From NCBI RefSeq assembly GCF_000383575.1, contig NZ_KB911579.1:1122221-1186220 (forward strand): a stretch of DNA of 64,000 bases, given 5' to 3'. Position numbers and translations under genes: made by a program. The notes beneath the pieces were generated by a model. The model had not been told where the DNA came from. It searched no databases and saw only the letters and a list, made by a program, of their open reading frames with translations. Shown in pieces: positions 63,828 through 64,000 of the stretch. Origin of the DNA: Salinispora oceanensis (lineage in GTDB: Bacteria; Actinomycetota; Actinomycetes; Mycobacteriales; Micromonosporaceae). Within the stretch, counting starts at the first letter, position 1, and each line of letters opens with the position of its first letter.

Positions 63828-64000
63828 TTAGCACCCTTCCAAGCAGGTTCATCCGCTCCACAAACCCCATCGTGGGAGCGGCAGTGTGTAGCGTCAGCAA
63901 GCCCTCGGCCACCATGTCGGCCACCAGTACCCGGGTAACGCCGAGGGGCATCCGGGTGTAGGCGGCGATCTCCGCCAGCGACTGCGCCCGGCCCTCACAA
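63808..64000 (-). CDS. DUF742 family protein (CvnC type, partial)
   Basis: The C-terminal 63 residues are in the window; the gene runs off the right edge. Readable blocks: SLAEIAAYTRMPLGVTRVLV, ADMVAEGLLTLHTAA and the end NLLGRVLSGLREL, typical of DUF742 proteins of conservons. The TGA at 63808-63810 is 20 nt inside the GTPase gene. A TAA at 63828-63830 is in another frame. Confidence 0.9.
   Translation of the reverse strand, partial: CEGRAQSLAEIAAYTRMPLGVTRVLVADMVAEGLLTLHTAAPTMGFVERMNLLGRVLSGLREL

Overview
The window is high-GC actinobacterial DNA, most likely from the Micromonosporaceae (Micromonospora/Salinispora type). The reasons are strong third-position GC, many GTG starts and ATGA/GTGA overlaps, a BldM-type regulator, a conservon (DUF742 plus Ras-like GTPase), a candidate GlnR site, CIRCE sites at groES, and a gene set matching, from memory, the Mycobacterium tuberculosis Rv3396c-Rv3443c backbone (guaA, choD-like, guaB3, guaB2, DUF5319, groEL1/groES, tsaD, rimI, tsaB, tsaE, alr, nnr, acpS, glmS, glmM, rpsI, rplM). 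No rRNA, tRNA, IS element, prophage, CRISPR array or secondary-metabolite cluster was found.

Layout. 1-5.1 kb (-): dipeptide/oligopeptide ABC importer, SBP-B-C-D-F, with a hairpin after the SBP gene. 5.3-9.1 kb: NarL-type response regulator and PspC-domain histidine kinase, divergent from two membrane genes (PspC protein, small membrane protein). 9.2-11.6 kb: convergent psd and pssA, making phosphatidylethanolamine; psd carries an extra N-terminal domain. 11.9-14.4 kb: two double-Nudix paralogues and a small PspC protein. 14.4-22.7 kb: guanine nucleotide genes guaA, guaB3, guaB, with a GMC oxidoreductase, an M1 lipoprotein peptidase and DUF5319. 22.7-24.45 kb: bldM and an almost 1 kb non-coding stretch with inverted repeats. 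24.45-27.8 kb: GNAT enzyme, unknown protein, membrane-anchored molybdopterin oxidoreductase. 27.9-32 kb: groES-groEL with a promoter flanked by two CIRCE sites, then a methyltransferase and a YbaK-type deacylase.

32.1-34.4 kb: ABC exporter divergent from a TetR regulator. 34.6-39.2 kb: xylose-type ABC importer and ROK repressor. 39.2-45.3 kb (-): alr, hydrolase, tsaE, ung, tsaB, rimI, tsaD and a small protein, combining the t6A tRNA modification set with cell-wall D-alanine supply. 45.3-52.1 kb: nnrE/D fusion, acpS, glmS, an aminotransferase (+) and glmM. 52.2-53.1 kb: rplM-rpsI. 53.4-63.1 kb: nitrate assimilation: narK, then (after a MazF-type toxin-antitoxin pair) a tightly overlapping nasA, flavoprotein, nirB, nirD, hemD-wHTH run preceded by a GlnR-box-like array. 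63.2-64 kb: conservon genes running off the end.

Recurrent signals: the hexamer TAGGCT lies 6-8 nt ahead of the start codon of eight genes, which suggests leaderless or near-leaderless transcription of many housekeeping genes. Perfect hairpins separate convergent or adjacent transcription units (psd/pssA, aminotransferase/glmM, rpsI/glmM, groEL, hemD/conservon). All calls come from reading the sequence; no database search was run.
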